Assembly: GCA_937129345.1 (NCBI GenBank)
Contig: CAKZMZ010000449.1
Coordinates: 1-36,020 of the forward strand
Origin: an uncultured Thalassovita sp.
Lineage (GTDB): Bacteria > Bacteroidota > Bacteroidia > Cytophagales > Flammeovirgaceae
Direction of reading: 5' to 3'
Length of the DNA stretch: 36,020 nucleotides
The notes below the pieces were generated by a model, which saw only the letters and a program-made list of their open reading frames with translations, made no database searches and had not been told where the DNA came from. The translations under genes were made by a program, and so were the position numbers. Below, piece by piece: positions 8,755 through 18,295 of this stretch (its first letter is position 1; each line of letters begins with the position of its first letter).

Positions 8755-11499
8755 TTAATAAGTCAGTTTAAAATCGAGCTGATTGATTTGTTGCATAATT
8801 TGAGCAACCTGCTCTGCAATATTACAACTACGCTTTATTTCATCTACTATTTTGTCTTTCAATTTTTTATCTAATCGCTGCCCTTTGTATTTTTTTCTCA
8901 ATTCTAAGATTTTCCATTCTACAGGAGACTTGCCTTTTAGTTGATATTCCCAAATTACAGAAGGTAAGCCCCCAACTTCCAATTCATCATTGATCAAAAT
9001 GCAGCCTATTTTTTTTAGTATTTTGATTTGTTCTAGTTTTTTTACTGAATCGTCTTCATCTATATTTTTTATTTTTATTTGAGGGCTATTTTCCAATTCT
9101 CCTAAAAAGGCCTTACTGAGTGCCTTACCAAAGAAAATCCACTCCCACATATTGTACAAAAATGGAATTTTTGGTTCACCAAAAGCCAAATGGTAGCCAA
9201 ATATTTCTTTGTATTGAGCACTATTTAAGATAGCCAAACTGTAGTAAAATAAATGTTCTTTAGTAAGAAAACCCAGTTCTTTTCGACAAGCATTTTCGGC
9301 TTTTACAAAGGTTTGAACCAAAGCTAAAAATCGGTTGATTTCGTTCTCGATGGTGCTCAGCAGTTTTTTCCTTTCTCTAGCATCCTTTTTTAAAATTTTT
9401 ACTTTTTTAAGAAAAGCCTCGGCAATTTCGTAGTATTCGCTTACCTCTTTCGAAACCCTTTCTTCTTTGTTTGCTACGCATGTAGCTTCTAATTGCAAAG
9501 TAAACTTGTTGAGTACAGGTAAACTTAAAGTTACTTTTTTTAAGTTTTCGATGTGTCCACTCAGTTTTTGGTCTTTTTGGCGTGTATTTTCGGTAAACTT
9601 CACCTCAACATTGCTAACCAAAATGTTTCGAAAATATAAATAAGCAGTATCTGAAATATTAAATTCTTTGCCTCCCAAAAGCGGTAAGCAAAAAAGCTTA
9701 TCTAAAAAGCTATAGGTAGGAAAATAATCTGTGGTAATGACCAAGCTATCCTTCTCAGTATGATCAAAGGCGATACACAAAAATTGATTATTTCTGTAAA
9801 AATCAATATCTGCAAACTCTAAATCGCTATAAACATGCTTTGCAGCTACGTTTATTGGGGCATTAAAAGGTTTCTTTAATAGCTTTACAGCTCGATTATT
9901 AGCAAAGTTGGTTTCGGGAGGCAGTTTCTTTTCCTTTTTAAAAAGAGGCAGAAATCTTTTATTAAATATAGCCTCATTGTTATTGGCTTTTGCATACAGA
10001 GGAAATACGTTTTTATGATGATATGGAAACCATTGTTTTTGGTCTGTAGGCAATTGCCATCGATCCTCCTTCACTAAATCTGATTTGACGCTTTTGTAAC
10101 AGAGTTTTTTTGCTATATTATCACTTTCCAAATAGGCAATAGTAGCGCATAAAGGCTGATCAAGTTGTATTTCCTCTATTTCTCCAGAAAAGTTCTTAAC
10201 TAACCAACCCCTTACATTACCAAACTTATGGTTGTACAATAAATGATTTTCTTGCAAAGAAATCAATTTTGTATTTGCAGGTAACTGTTCGACTACATTT
10301 CTAAAATATTCTTTTTTAACCTCTATACTTTTGTAATTTTTCGATATAGGGCTCGCTTCATTTTCGGTGTAGGTGTTCGTTGGGTAGGTTAAAAAGTCTA
10401 CTGCAAAGAGTGCAGCATGTTTAAAATTTGGTAGCATATTTTCATTTTCTACTTTGTAGGAAAATAATTTTTCGCTTGTTTCTCCAACATTATCCAACAT
10501 TGCCAAATCTACTAATGCATGCTCAATAGAAGACGCTAAACGATGTGATTTAAAAGTGCAAAAAGCTGTATAAAACGCCCAAAGAGATTCACTTAAAACA
10601 AAAACCTTGTGACTTTGAGATGTATCTAAAATGATGGCAGTCAGATCCAAGCCTATGCTTGTAGATACCATTATTTCTGAGTGATCAGTAATGTAATGTG
10701 TAAGATAGTCTAGATACTTAACTTTAATTTTTACTAAATCTGATACTGCAAAATCCTCCTCCTTGCCTTTTTCTCCTAATGCAATTTGGGTACTTTCTAA
10801 AATGTATTCGAGTGTAATATGTAAATTATCGCTTTTTTGGATAAGATTGCTGACAAATAAACAGGCTTCTTCACTTAAAACATCAACTTTTTCCTCTAAT
10901 TTCTTTGAGGTTTCTTGAAACAGAAAAAATATGTTGTTTTTTTGAAGTGTCTCTAAATATTGCTCTTTACCTCTTATAGTTTCAAAAAATAGCCGATGAA
11001 AAAACATCCATTTTAAGAGCACCGCTGTTCTATATTTTTTATTGATGGATTTTCTGAAAAAGCCATCTAACTTTTGGAAGTTTTTAAGCGCTTCTTGTTC
11101 ATGGGTCAGTTTTGAATAGAAGGAAAGAAAATCACGCTTTAATATTGAAATAGCTTTTCTATCGTCTTTGTGACAGATTTTTCTGAAAAATTTGAATATT
11201 TTCTCCTCGATTTCGCCCAGTGCCTCACTTAGCTCTATTTCCTTTGTTTCTTTCCTTGAACTTAAAGTTAGACTGGAATCATTTAGAATTATGGCGTTAC
11301 CCTTTAAATCTTTCCCGTTGTCTAAAATTAAATCGGCTATAACTGTTCCTTTCTTACTAAAAAGGTTAAAGCGCTTTGCATCAACTTCTACAATTAGCAA
11401 ATCATTTTTAAATACTGCTTCGATGATGTAGGTCAAAAAAGGGGAATATTTGTCGTATTCCCCTTCTAAGTATTTCTTGAAAAATCGAAAGCTATTCAA
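8755..11499 (-). CDS. 914-aa protein with a Type ISP restriction-modification C-terminal (specificity) domain-like region; no recognisable catalytic motifs
   Basis: The C-terminal third, LFYYSLAILNSAQYKEIFGYHLAFGEPKIPFLYNMWEWIFFGKALSKAFL...ILINDELEVGGLPSVIWEYQLKGKSPVEWKI..RRKYKGQRLDKK.., follows the order seen in Type ISP/IIG enzymes (FYYIYAVLY..YR..Y..FL...FPRIPF....F..L..LG..L..LH...I.IN....GV.PEVWEYQIGGY.. W). No NPPY, no DPAxGSG and no PD-ExK motif found by eye. Confidence 0.6.
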   Translation of the reverse strand: MNSFRFFKKYLEGEYDKYSPFLTYIIEAVFKNDLLIVEVDAKRFNLFSKKGTVIADLILDNGKDLKGNAIILNDSSLTLSSRKETKEIELSEALGEIEEKIFKFFRKICHKDDRKAISILKRDFLSFYSKLTHEQEALKNFQKLDGFFRKSINKKYRTAVLLKWMFFHRLFFETIRGKEQYLETLQKNNIFFLFQETSKKLEEKVDVLSEEACLFVSNLIQKSDNLHITLEYILESTQIALGEKGKEEDFAVSDLVKIKVKYLDYLTHYITDHSEIMVSTSIGLDLTAIILDTSQSHKVFVLSESLWAFYTAFCTFKSHRLASSIEHALVDLAMLDNVGETSEKLFSYKVENENMLPNFKHAALFAVDFLTYPTNTYTENEASPISKNYKSIEVKKEYFRNVVEQLPANTKLISLQENHLLYNHKFGNVRGWLVKNFSGEIEEIQLDQPLCATIAYLESDNIAKKLCYKSVKSDLVKEDRWQLPTDQKQWFPYHHKNVFPLYAKANNNEAIFNKRFLPLFKKEKKLPPETNFANNRAVKLLKKPFNAPINVAAKHVYSDLEFADIDFYRNNQFLCIAFDHTEKDSLVITTDYFPTYSFLDKLFCLPLLGGKEFNISDTAYLYFRNILVSNVEVKFTENTRQKDQKLSGHIENLKKVTLSLPVLNKFTLQLEATCVANKEERVSKEVSEYYEIAEAFLKKVKILKKDARERKKLLSTIENEINRFLALVQTFVKAENACRKELGFLTKEHLFYYSLAILNSAQYKEIFGYHLAFGEPKIPFLYNMWEWIFFGKALSKAFLGELENSPQIKIKNIDEDDSVKKLEQIKILKKIGCILINDELEVGGLPSVIWEYQLKGKSPVEWKILELRKKYKGQRLDKKLKDKIVDEIKRSCNIAEQVAQIMQQINQLDFKLTY

Positions 11500-11552
11500 A
11501 ATAGGCCAAGTTATATTTTACGCATCGGATAGAAACTTATCAGAAACGCAAC

Positions 11553-12872
11553 TTACTTGTTATTGTATAAATAGTTTAAAGTGAGCATAGATAAAGTCTC
11601 AACTCCTAATTTTAAACCGTTGTCGTCAATAAAAAAATCAGGTGTATGATGTGGCGCAGCTTCTTCTGGCTTCATTCCTTTTGGCATACCGCCCAAAAAG
11701 AAAAATAAGCCAGGTACTTCTTCTTGAAAAAATGAAAAATCTTCTGCCCCTGTTTTCGCAGGAATTTGTCTTACATTTTCTTCGCCAGCCATTTCTGTTA
11801 ATATAGGCAGCATTTTAGCTGTTAATTCTGGGTCATTGTAAGTAACCGGTACTCCTTTAAGAATATCGACCTCTGCTTCCGCTCCGGCACTTTCTGCAAT
11901 TTTAGTGGCAGTAAGTTCTATTTTTTCATGAATTCGCTCTTGCATTTCAGTATCTAAGGTGCGTATCGTTCCCGTCATCTCAAGCTCTTCGGGAATAATG
12001 TTGTGCCTGACACCACCCTTTATGGTACCTACTGTAACCACAGCAGCTTCGTTTGTTAAATCTACTTGCCTACTGACTATGGTCTGTAATCCATTTACAA
12101 TTTGTGAAGCTACAACAATTGGATCTACCCCACCCCAAGGTTGCGAACCATGACTTTGCTTACCCTTTACCTTTATTCTAAAAAAATCTGCTGCTGCCAA
12201 GGTACCTCCTGGCTTGTATGAAATTTTCCCCACTTCCGTCTGCGAGTTAATATGAAGACCAAAAATCGCATCTACTTTAGGGTTTTCTAATACGCCTTCT
12301 TCTATCATCATTTTTGCTCCGCCGCCCTCTTCAGGTGGTGCACCTTCTTCTGCTGGTTGAAAGATAAACTTGACCGTGCCGCTTATATCATCCTTCATCT
12401 GAACAAGTAACTCTGCTACACCCATTAGTATCGCTACATGGGTATCATGACCGCAAGCATGCATAACGCCTACATCATTGCCATTATAGGTAGAACGCAC
12501 TTTAGAGGCATAAGGCACATCTACCCTTTCTACTACTGGCAAAGCGTCCATATCTGCCCTCAAGGCAACTACAGGACCTGGCTTACCGCCTTTTAGTATG
12601 CCTACAACACCCGTATAGGCTATTTTGGTTTTAACTTCTATACCCAAACTTTCTAAGTGCTCTGCAACTTTAGCCGCAGTCTTAAACTCCCTATTTGAAA
12701 GCTCAGGGTTTTGGTGAATCTCTCTACGCCACTTAATTACTTTCTCGTTTAACTCTTCTGCTAACTTAAGCACTTTTTCCTTTTGCTTTTTAGGCTGTGC
12801 TGCTATCTCTAAGCTTGTAAAAACTTGTGAGAATATAAATGAAAGTAGGATAATGCTAATTTTTTTCATCAA
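11553..12872 (-). CDS. M20 family metallopeptidase / amidohydrolase (hippurate hydrolase-like), with signal peptide
   Basis: WRREIHQNPELSNREFKTA, VALRADMDALPVVE, MHACGHDTHVAILMG, FIFQPAEEGAPPEEGGGAKMMIEEG, TGAEDFSFFQEEVPGLFFFLG. Confidence 0.95.
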   Translation of the reverse strand: MMKKISIILLSFIFSQVFTSLEIAAQPKKQKEKVLKLAEELNEKVIKWRREIHQNPELSNREFKTAAKVAEHLESLGIEVKTKIAYTGVVGILKGGKPGPVVALRADMDALPVVERVDVPYASKVRSTYNGNDVGVMHACGHDTHVAILMGVAELLVQMKDDISGTVKFIFQPAEEGAPPEEGGGAKMMIEEGVLENPKVDAIFGLHINSQTEVGKISYKPGGTLAAADFFRIKVKGKQSHGSQPWGGVDPIVVASQIVNGLQTIVSRQVDLTNEAAVVTVGTIKGGVRHNIIPEELEMTGTIRTLDTEMQERIHEKIELTATKIAESAGAEAEVDILKGVPVTYNDPELTAKMLPILTEMAGEENVRQIPAKTGAEDFSFFQEEVPGLFFFLGGMPKGMKPEEAAPHHTPDFFIDDNGLKLGVETLSMLTLNYLYNNK

Positions 12873-12873
12873 C

Positions 12874-13989
12874 TTAAGTATTTACTGCTTGCAACTTAAT
12901 CATCTCAATAAAACCATCAAATAAGTACCTTGAATCATGTGGGCCAGGAGAAGACTCTGGGTGATACTGCACTGAAAATGCAGGTTTATTCTTCACTTTT
13001 ATACCTTCTACAGTATTGTCATTTAGGTTGATGTGCGTAACCTCTACTACCTCAGACTTTTCGATATCTTCGCTACTTACGCTAAAACCGTGATTTTGAG
13101 AGGTAATTTCGCATTTACCAGTAATTAAATTCTTTACAGGATGATTGAGCCCTCTGTGCCCATGATGCATTTTATAAGTGCTGATGCCAGTGGCCAAAGC
13201 CAAAATCTGATGCCCCATGCAAATACCGAATAGAGGAATTTCTTGCTCTAGGATTTTTTTCACTGTTTCAGCAGCATATTTTGTAGAGGCCGGATCACCC
13301 GGACCATTAGATATAAAATATCCATCTGGCTGCCACTGCTGCATTTCTTCAAACGAAGTTTTAGCAGGAAAAACCCTACAAGTACAGTTTCTTTCTTTTA
13401 AGCTTCTGAGGATATTCGTTTTTATTCCCAAGTCAAGTACTGCTACCTTAAATTCCTCATTGTCAGCTTTATAGTCATAATACTCTTGAGCTGAAACTTG
13501 AGTTGATAACTCTAAACCTTGCATAGAAGGTACTTTTTCAAGTTCACTTTTAAGTTCGTCTATATCTAAGATTTCTGAAGAAATAATAGCGTTCATAGCA
13601 CCCTTCTCTCTTATATGCCTTACGAGCTTTCTGGTATCTATGCCTGCAATGCCTACAATACCCGAATTTTCAAGATACTTTTGCAGAGAACTGTCAGCTG
13701 TTTTACGTGAGTATATATCAGAAAATGTTTTTACAACTAAGCCCTTGATTTTTACAGAAGAAGACTCTGTTTCGGCATCTAATGCTCCGTAATTGCCAAT
13801 ATGAGCCGTTGTATTTACGATAATTTGACCAAAGTAAGATGGATCTGTGTAAATCTCTTGGTAACCTGTTAAGCCTGTATTAAAGCAAATTTCTCCACCG
13901 CTTGTACCCTGTAGGCCAATAGAAGATCCTTTAAAATTTGTGCCATCCTCTAGCAGCAACACCGCGGGTTTTCTGTTAGCTTCCTGCAT
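12874..13989 (-). CDS. carA: Carbamoyl-phosphate synthase small subunit
   Basis: GEICFNTGLTGYQEIYTDPSYFGQI, ISNGPGDPAST, LFGICMGHQILALA, SVQYHPESSPGPHDSRYLFDGF. Confidence 0.97.
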   Translation of the reverse strand: MQEANRKPAVLLLEDGTNFKGSSIGLQGTSGGEICFNTGLTGYQEIYTDPSYFGQIIVNTTAHIGNYGALDAETESSSVKIKGLVVKTFSDIYSRKTADSSLQKYLENSGIVGIAGIDTRKLVRHIREKGAMNAIISSEILDIDELKSELEKVPSMQGLELSTQVSAQEYYDYKADNEEFKVAVLDLGIKTNILRSLKERNCTCRVFPAKTSFEEMQQWQPDGYFISNGPGDPASTKYAAETVKKILEQEIPLFGICMGHQILALATGISTYKMHHGHRGLNHPVKNLITGKCEITSQNHGFSVSSEDIEKSEVVEVTHINLNDNTVEGIKVKNKPAFSVQYHPESSPGPHDSRYLFDGFIEMIKLQAVNT

Positions 13990-14008
13990 GTTTATTTATT
14001 AAAAATTG

Positions 14009-14040
14009 AAAAAAAAGGGAAATGAAGTTAATCATTTCCC
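14009..14040 (-). terminator. Intrinsic terminator between rplQ and carA
   Basis: Minus-strand GGGAAATGA-TTAACT-TCATTTCCC followed by TTTTTTTT; perfect 9-bp stem and U-tract. Confidence 0.9.
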
Positions 14041-14073
14041 TAAAATTAATATTTAAATCTAAGACGATAATTT

Positions 14074-14655
14074 TTATTCATCGCTTTTCTTTTTTTCATC
14101 CTCTTTTTCTACGCTTTCATCTTCACTAAGCGCTTCGCTTGTAGCGCTTTCTTCTGTATCAGCACTAGCCTCTTCAGTCTGTGTAGCTTGAGCCTGAGAC
14201 TGCTCAGCAGTTTCTGTATTCTTCGACTTTTTGCGACGGCGGCGACCACCTCTTCTAGTTTTAGACTTAGAGTCTCCAGCTTCTTGTAATAATAATTCGT
14301 TGTAATCAACAAGCTCTATCATACAAGTTTCTGCATTATCTCCTAATCTAAAACCTGTTCTTATTATTCTTGTATAGCCACCAGGTCTGTTTGCTATTTT
14401 ATCAGAAATCTCATTAAAAAGAATGGTAACCGCTTCCTTATCTTGCAAGTATGAAAATACAGTTCTTCTAGAATGTGTAGTATCTATTTTTGATTTTGTC
14501 AAAAGAGGTTCTACAAATTTCCTAAGTGCTTTTGCCTTAGCAACAGTTGTGGTAATTCTTTTGTGTTTAATTAGAGAAGAAGCCATATTAGATAACATAG
14601 CCTTTCTGTGCGAAGCTGTTCTGCTTAAATGATTTATTTTTTTACCGTGTCTCAT
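14074..14655 (-). CDS. rplQ: 50S ribosomal protein L17 with acidic low-complexity C-terminal tail
   Basis: [52 protein letters not shown]; tail of about 55 aa rich in E/S/K. Confidence 0.97.
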   Translation of the reverse strand: MRHGKKINHLSRTASHRKAMLSNMASSLIKHKRITTTVAKAKALRKFVEPLLTKSKIDTTHSRRTVFSYLQDKEAVTILFNEISDKIANRPGGYTRIIRTGFRLGDNAETCMIELVDYNELLLQEAGDSKSKTRRGGRRRRKKSKNTETAEQSQAQATQTEEASADTEESATSEALSEDESVEKEDEKKKSDE

Positions 14656-14705
14656 GAATTTCTAAAATTTAAATCGAGGCCGTCCACGAAAAGTCACAGC
14701 TCTAT

Positions 14706-15695
14706 TTAATCCTCATCAAGTTTATATTTTGAAACATCCATTCCGAATGTGAGATTTTTCTCAGCAATAAGTTGCTCTAGTTCTGTTAGCGACTTCTTAC
14801 CAAAATTTCTAAATTTCATCATATCAGAAATCTCTAAGCTGGCCAAATCCCCTAATGTTTTTACATCAGCAGCCTTCAAGCAATTATATGCTCTTACTGA
14901 TAAATCAAGATCTGATAGCGGAGTCTTCAATAATTTACGCATGTGCAAGAACTCCTCGTCAATAGGCTCTTCTTCTGGTTTACTATCAGGCTGGAAGGTC
15001 ATTGTTTGATCAGAGAATAACATAAAGTGCTGTATCAGAATGTTAGCAGCGCCTTTTAATGCATCTTCAGGATGTATAGAACCATCGGTTTCAATATCCA
15101 AAAGCAATTTCTCATAGTCAGTTTTTTGCTCAACCCTTGTATTCTCAACGCTAAACTTTACATTTTTTATCGGCGTAAAAATAGCATCGATTGGAATGTA
15201 TCCAAATACTTGTTCTGCAGGTTGATTCTCCTCAGCCGGCACATATCCCCTACCTTTTTCAACAGTTAGTTCAACCTGAAAAGTTATAGAAGGGTCAATA
15301 TGACAAACAACAAAATCGGGATTTAAGATTTTGTAATCTGTTGTAAATTCTCCTATGTCACCAGCAGTAAACTTTTCTTTTCCAGTGATGCTAATATTAA
15401 TTTTATTGTTAGGACTTTCTGATGTTTTCTTGAATCTAACCATTTTTAGATTCAGGATAATTTCCGTTACATCTTCTACAACTCCTTCAATTGAGGAGAA
15501 TTCGTGGAGGATGTCTGGGAATTTAACCCCAACTATAGCATAACCTTCTAGCGAAGACAATAATATTCTTCTCAATGCATTTCCTACTGTTACACCATAA
15601 CCTCTTTCTAGTGGCTTGAACTCGAACAGGCCGTGAAAATCATCGGCTTTATCCATTACCACTTTATCTGGCATTTGAAATGCTAAAATTGACAT
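14706..15695 (-). CDS. rpoA: DNA-directed RNA polymerase subunit alpha
   Basis: [37 protein letters not shown]-terminal alpha-[49 protein letters not shown]. Confidence 0.98.
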   Translation of the reverse strand: MSILAFQMPDKVVMDKADDFHGLFEFKPLERGYGVTVGNALRRILLSSLEGYAIVGVKFPDILHEFSSIEGVVEDVTEIILNLKMVRFKKTSESPNNKINISITGKEKFTAGDIGEFTTDYKILNPDFVVCHIDPSITFQVELTVEKGRGYVPAEENQPAEQVFGYIPIDAIFTPIKNVKFSVENTRVEQKTDYEKLLLDIETDGSIHPEDALKGAANILIQHFMLFSDQTMTFQPDSKPEEEPIDEEFLHMRKLLKTPLSDLDLSVRAYNCLKAADVKTLGDLASLEISDMMKFRNFGKKSLTELEQLIAEKNLTFGMDVSKYKLDED

Positions 15696-15737
15696 AAGTC
15701 TAAATATTTACAGATGTTGAAAAAATATGTTGAATTA

Positions 15738-16343
15738 TTATTTAGAGTACAATTCAACAATGAGTTGTTCTTTTATATTTTCTGGTATTTCCTCTCTTTC
15801 TGGCATATTCAAAAATTTACCAGCTAAGCGAGTACCATCCCACTCAAGCCAATTATATTTTGATATTTGCCTTCCGGAAACACTTTCTTTTATTACTGAA
15901 AGTGATTGAGATTTAAGCCTCACACTAACAATATCGCCAGGTTTTAGAGTATAAGAAGGAATATTTACAGTCTCGCCGTTTACTGTGATGTGCTTATGCG
16001 ATACCAATTGTCTAGCTCCAGCTCTAGTAGGTGCAAGACCTAATCTATATACAGTATTGTCTAATCTGGCTTCTAAAGATTGTAACAAATTAGTACCAGT
16101 AATACCTTGCTTACTTGCAGCTTTTTCAAATGTATTTCTAAATTGTTTCTCTAGTAGTCCATAAGTATTTTTAGCTTTTTGCTTTTCGGCAAGCTGCACT
16201 GCATACTCAGACTTTTTCCTTCTCCTCCCTTTACCATGTTGGCCCGGGGGATATGGTTTTTTCTTTAATTCTTTACAAGGACCAAAAATTGGGTCGTTAA
16301 ACTTTCTAGCAATCTTGGACTTTGGACCTATATATCTAGCCAT
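15738..16343 (-). CDS. rpsD: 30S ribosomal protein S4
   Basis: [22 protein letters not shown].., [31 protein letters not shown]. Confidence 0.98.
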   Translation of the reverse strand: MARYIGPKSKIARKFNDPIFGPCKELKKKPYPPGQHGKGRRRKKSEYAVQLAEKQKAKNTYGLLEKQFRNTFEKAASKQGITGTNLLQSLEARLDNTVYRLGLAPTRAGARQLVSHKHITVNGETVNIPSYTLKPGDIVSVRLKSQSLSVIKESVSGRQISKYNWLEWDGTRLAGKFLNMPEREEIPENIKEQLIVELYSK

Positions 16344-16370
16344 TACAAATAAATATTTAAAACTTTCGAA

Positions 16371-16763
16371 TTAAACCCTTCTTCTTTTCGGAGGTCTACA
16401 ACCGTTGTGAGGAAGCGGAGTTACGTCTTTAATAGTGGAGACTTCTATACCTGAATTCTGAATGGTTCTAATAGCAGACTCTCTACCTGCACCAGGACCT
16501 TTAACAAATACCTCTACTTTTCTTAGACCTAAATCGTACGCCACTTTTGCACAATCTTGTGCTGCCATTTGAGCGGCATATGGTGTATTTTTCTTAGATC
16601 CTCTAAACCCCATTTTTCCTGCAGAAGACCAAGAAATTACCTGACCTTCTTTATTAGTGATAGAAATTATGATATTGTTAAAGGATGCTTTTATGTGAGC
16701 CTCACCAAGAGACTCAACTACTACCACTCTTTTTTTAGCTTTGTCTTTTCTTTTCTGCGCCAT
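16371..16763 (-). CDS. rpsK: 30S ribosomal protein S11
   Basis: [65 protein letters not shown]. Confidence 0.98.
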   Translation of the reverse strand: MAQKRKDKAKKRVVVVESLGEAHIKASFNNIIISITNKEGQVISWSSAGKMGFRGSKKNTPYAAQMAAQDCAKVAYDLGLRKVEVFVKGPGAGRESAIRTIQNSGIEVSTIKDVTPLPHNGCRPPKRRRV

Positions 16764-16773
16764 GTTTCAAATA

Positions 16774-17151
16774 TTACTTAGTAGCTTTTTTCTTATTTGC
16801 AACTGTTTTCCTCTTACCTTTCCTTGTTCTAGAGTTATTTTTAGTTCTCTGTCCTCGTACAGGTAAACCTCTCCTATGCCTTAAACCCCTGTAACAGCCA
16901 ATATCCATCAATCTTTTTATATTGAGCTGCACCTCTGATTTAAGTTCACCTTCTATCTTATATTCATTAGTTATGATATCCCTAACTTTATTGGAATCGT
17001 CGTCACTCCAATCTTGTACTTTCTTGTCCTCAGAGATTCCAGATCTCAAAAGAATAGACCTAGCTGAAGAATAGCTGATACCATATATATAGGTAAGTGC
17101 TATAATTCCTCTTTTATTATCAGGTATGTCAACTCCAGAAATACGTGCCAT
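16774..17151 (-). CDS. rpsM: 30S ribosomal protein S13
   Basis: [25 protein letters not shown]..; [27 protein letters not shown]. Confidence 0.98.
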   Translation of the reverse strand: MARISGVDIPDNKRGIIALTYIYGISYSSARSILLRSGISEDKKVQDWSDDDSNKVRDIITNEYKIEGELKSEVQLNIKRLMDIGCYRGLRHRRGLPVRGQRTKNNSRTRKGKRKTVANKKKATK

Positions 17152-17174
17152 TGCTTATATCTTTATTAAAGTAA

Positions 17175-17291
17175 TTAACCTTGTCTTTGCTTAAACCTAG
17201 GGTTCTTTTTGTTGATTACATAAAGCTTACCCTTTCTTCTAATTATTTTGCAATCTGAACTTCTTTTCTTGATTGATGCTCTTACTTTCAT
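17175..17291 (-). CDS. rpmJ: 50S ribosomal protein L36 (zinc-independent type), missing from the ORF track
   Basis: Manual translation: [38 protein letters not shown] (38 aa), in the canonical position between infA and rpsM. Confidence 0.97.
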   Translation of the reverse strand: MKVRASIKKRSSDCKIIRRKGKLYVINKKNPRFKQRQG

Positions 17292-17298
17292 AGTAATT

Positions 17299-17517
17299 TT
17301 ATTTATATCGATATACAATTCTACCTTTGGTTAAATCATAAGGTGTCATCTCTAGTTTAACCTTATCTCCAGGTAGTATTCTAATGTAATTCATTCTCAT
17401 TTTGCCTGAAATGTGAGCTAAAATAGTGTGGCCATTTTCTAACTTTACTCTAAAGCGAGCGTTTGATAATGCTTCTACTATTGTTCCATCCAGCTCTATG
17501 TTATCTTGTTTAGGCAT
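17299..17517 (-). CDS. infA: Translation initiation factor IF-1
   Basis: [72 protein letters not shown]. Confidence 0.98.
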   Translation of the reverse strand: MPKQDNIELDGTIVEALSNARFRVKLENGHTILAHISGKMRMNYIRILPGDKVKLEMTPYDLTKGRIVYRYK

Positions 17518-18292
17518 ATTGCTTATCTAAAACTTTTTCAATGTATTCAAATGTAGTTAATATGTCGGGCTTACCGTCTTTAAAAGCTACTGTATGCTCA
17601 TAGTGAGCAGAAGGCTTTCTATCTTTTGTTCTAATCGTCCAACCATCTCTTTCTTGAACAATATTTTTGGCTCCTAAATTAATCATAGGCTCTATTGCTA
17701 TAACCAACCCATTTTCAATTTTTGTTCCTCTACCTCTTTTGCCAAAGTTAGGAACATCCGGTTTTTCATGTAGATTTTTACCTACTCCATGTCCAACCAA
17801 CTCTCTCACTACTGAAAAACCTTTTTTCTCTACAAAAGACTGAACTGCAAATGATATATCTCCAATTCTAGAGGTCGGTTTCATAGATGAAATTGCCTCA
17901 TATAAAGACTCCTTAGTGGTTGCAAGTAGATTTTTTATATCTTGCCCAATTTCACCAATTGCATAAGTGTAGGCACTATCTGCGTGAAAACCGTTTCTAA
18001 ACACTCCACAATCGATAGAAACTATATCTCCCTCTTTAAGTTCATATTCACTAGGTATACCGTGCACGACTACCTCATTAACAGATATACATAATGATGC
18101 TGGAAAACCATTGTAATTTAAAAAAGATGGTACCGCATTGTGGTCTTTAATGTACTCTTCAGCAATCTTATCTAATTGCTTAGTGGTAATACCTGCCTTT
18201 AATGCCTTCGCTACCTCTGCATGTGTCCTTCCTAACAAATCACCATTGTCTCTAATGGTTTCTATATCGTCTATAGTCTTATAATAAATCAT
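17510..18292 (-). CDS. map: Type I methionyl aminopeptidase
   Basis: [73 protein letters not shown]; 8-nt overlap with infA. Confidence 0.97.
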   Translation of the reverse strand: MIYYKTIDDIETIRDNGDLLGRTHAEVAKALKAGITTKQLDKIAEEYIKDHNAVPSFLNYNGFPASLCISVNEVVVHGIPSEYELKEGDIVSIDCGVFRNGFHADSAYTYAIGEIGQDIKNLLATTKESLYEAISSMKPTSRIGDISFAVQSFVEKKGFSVVRELVGHGVGKNLHEKPDVPNFGKRGRGTKIENGLVIAIEPMINLGAKNIVQERDGWTIRTKDRKPSAHYEHTVAFKDGKPDILTTFEYIEKVLDKQYA

Positions 18293-18295
18293 TAT

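Noticed and set aside
12872-12876. carA and M20 amidohydrolase as a functional pyrimidine pair
   Set aside because: The genes are almost contiguous (1-nt gap), but the M20 protein has a signal peptide and hippurate-hydrolase-like motifs, so a pyrimidine role is not supported by the sequence.
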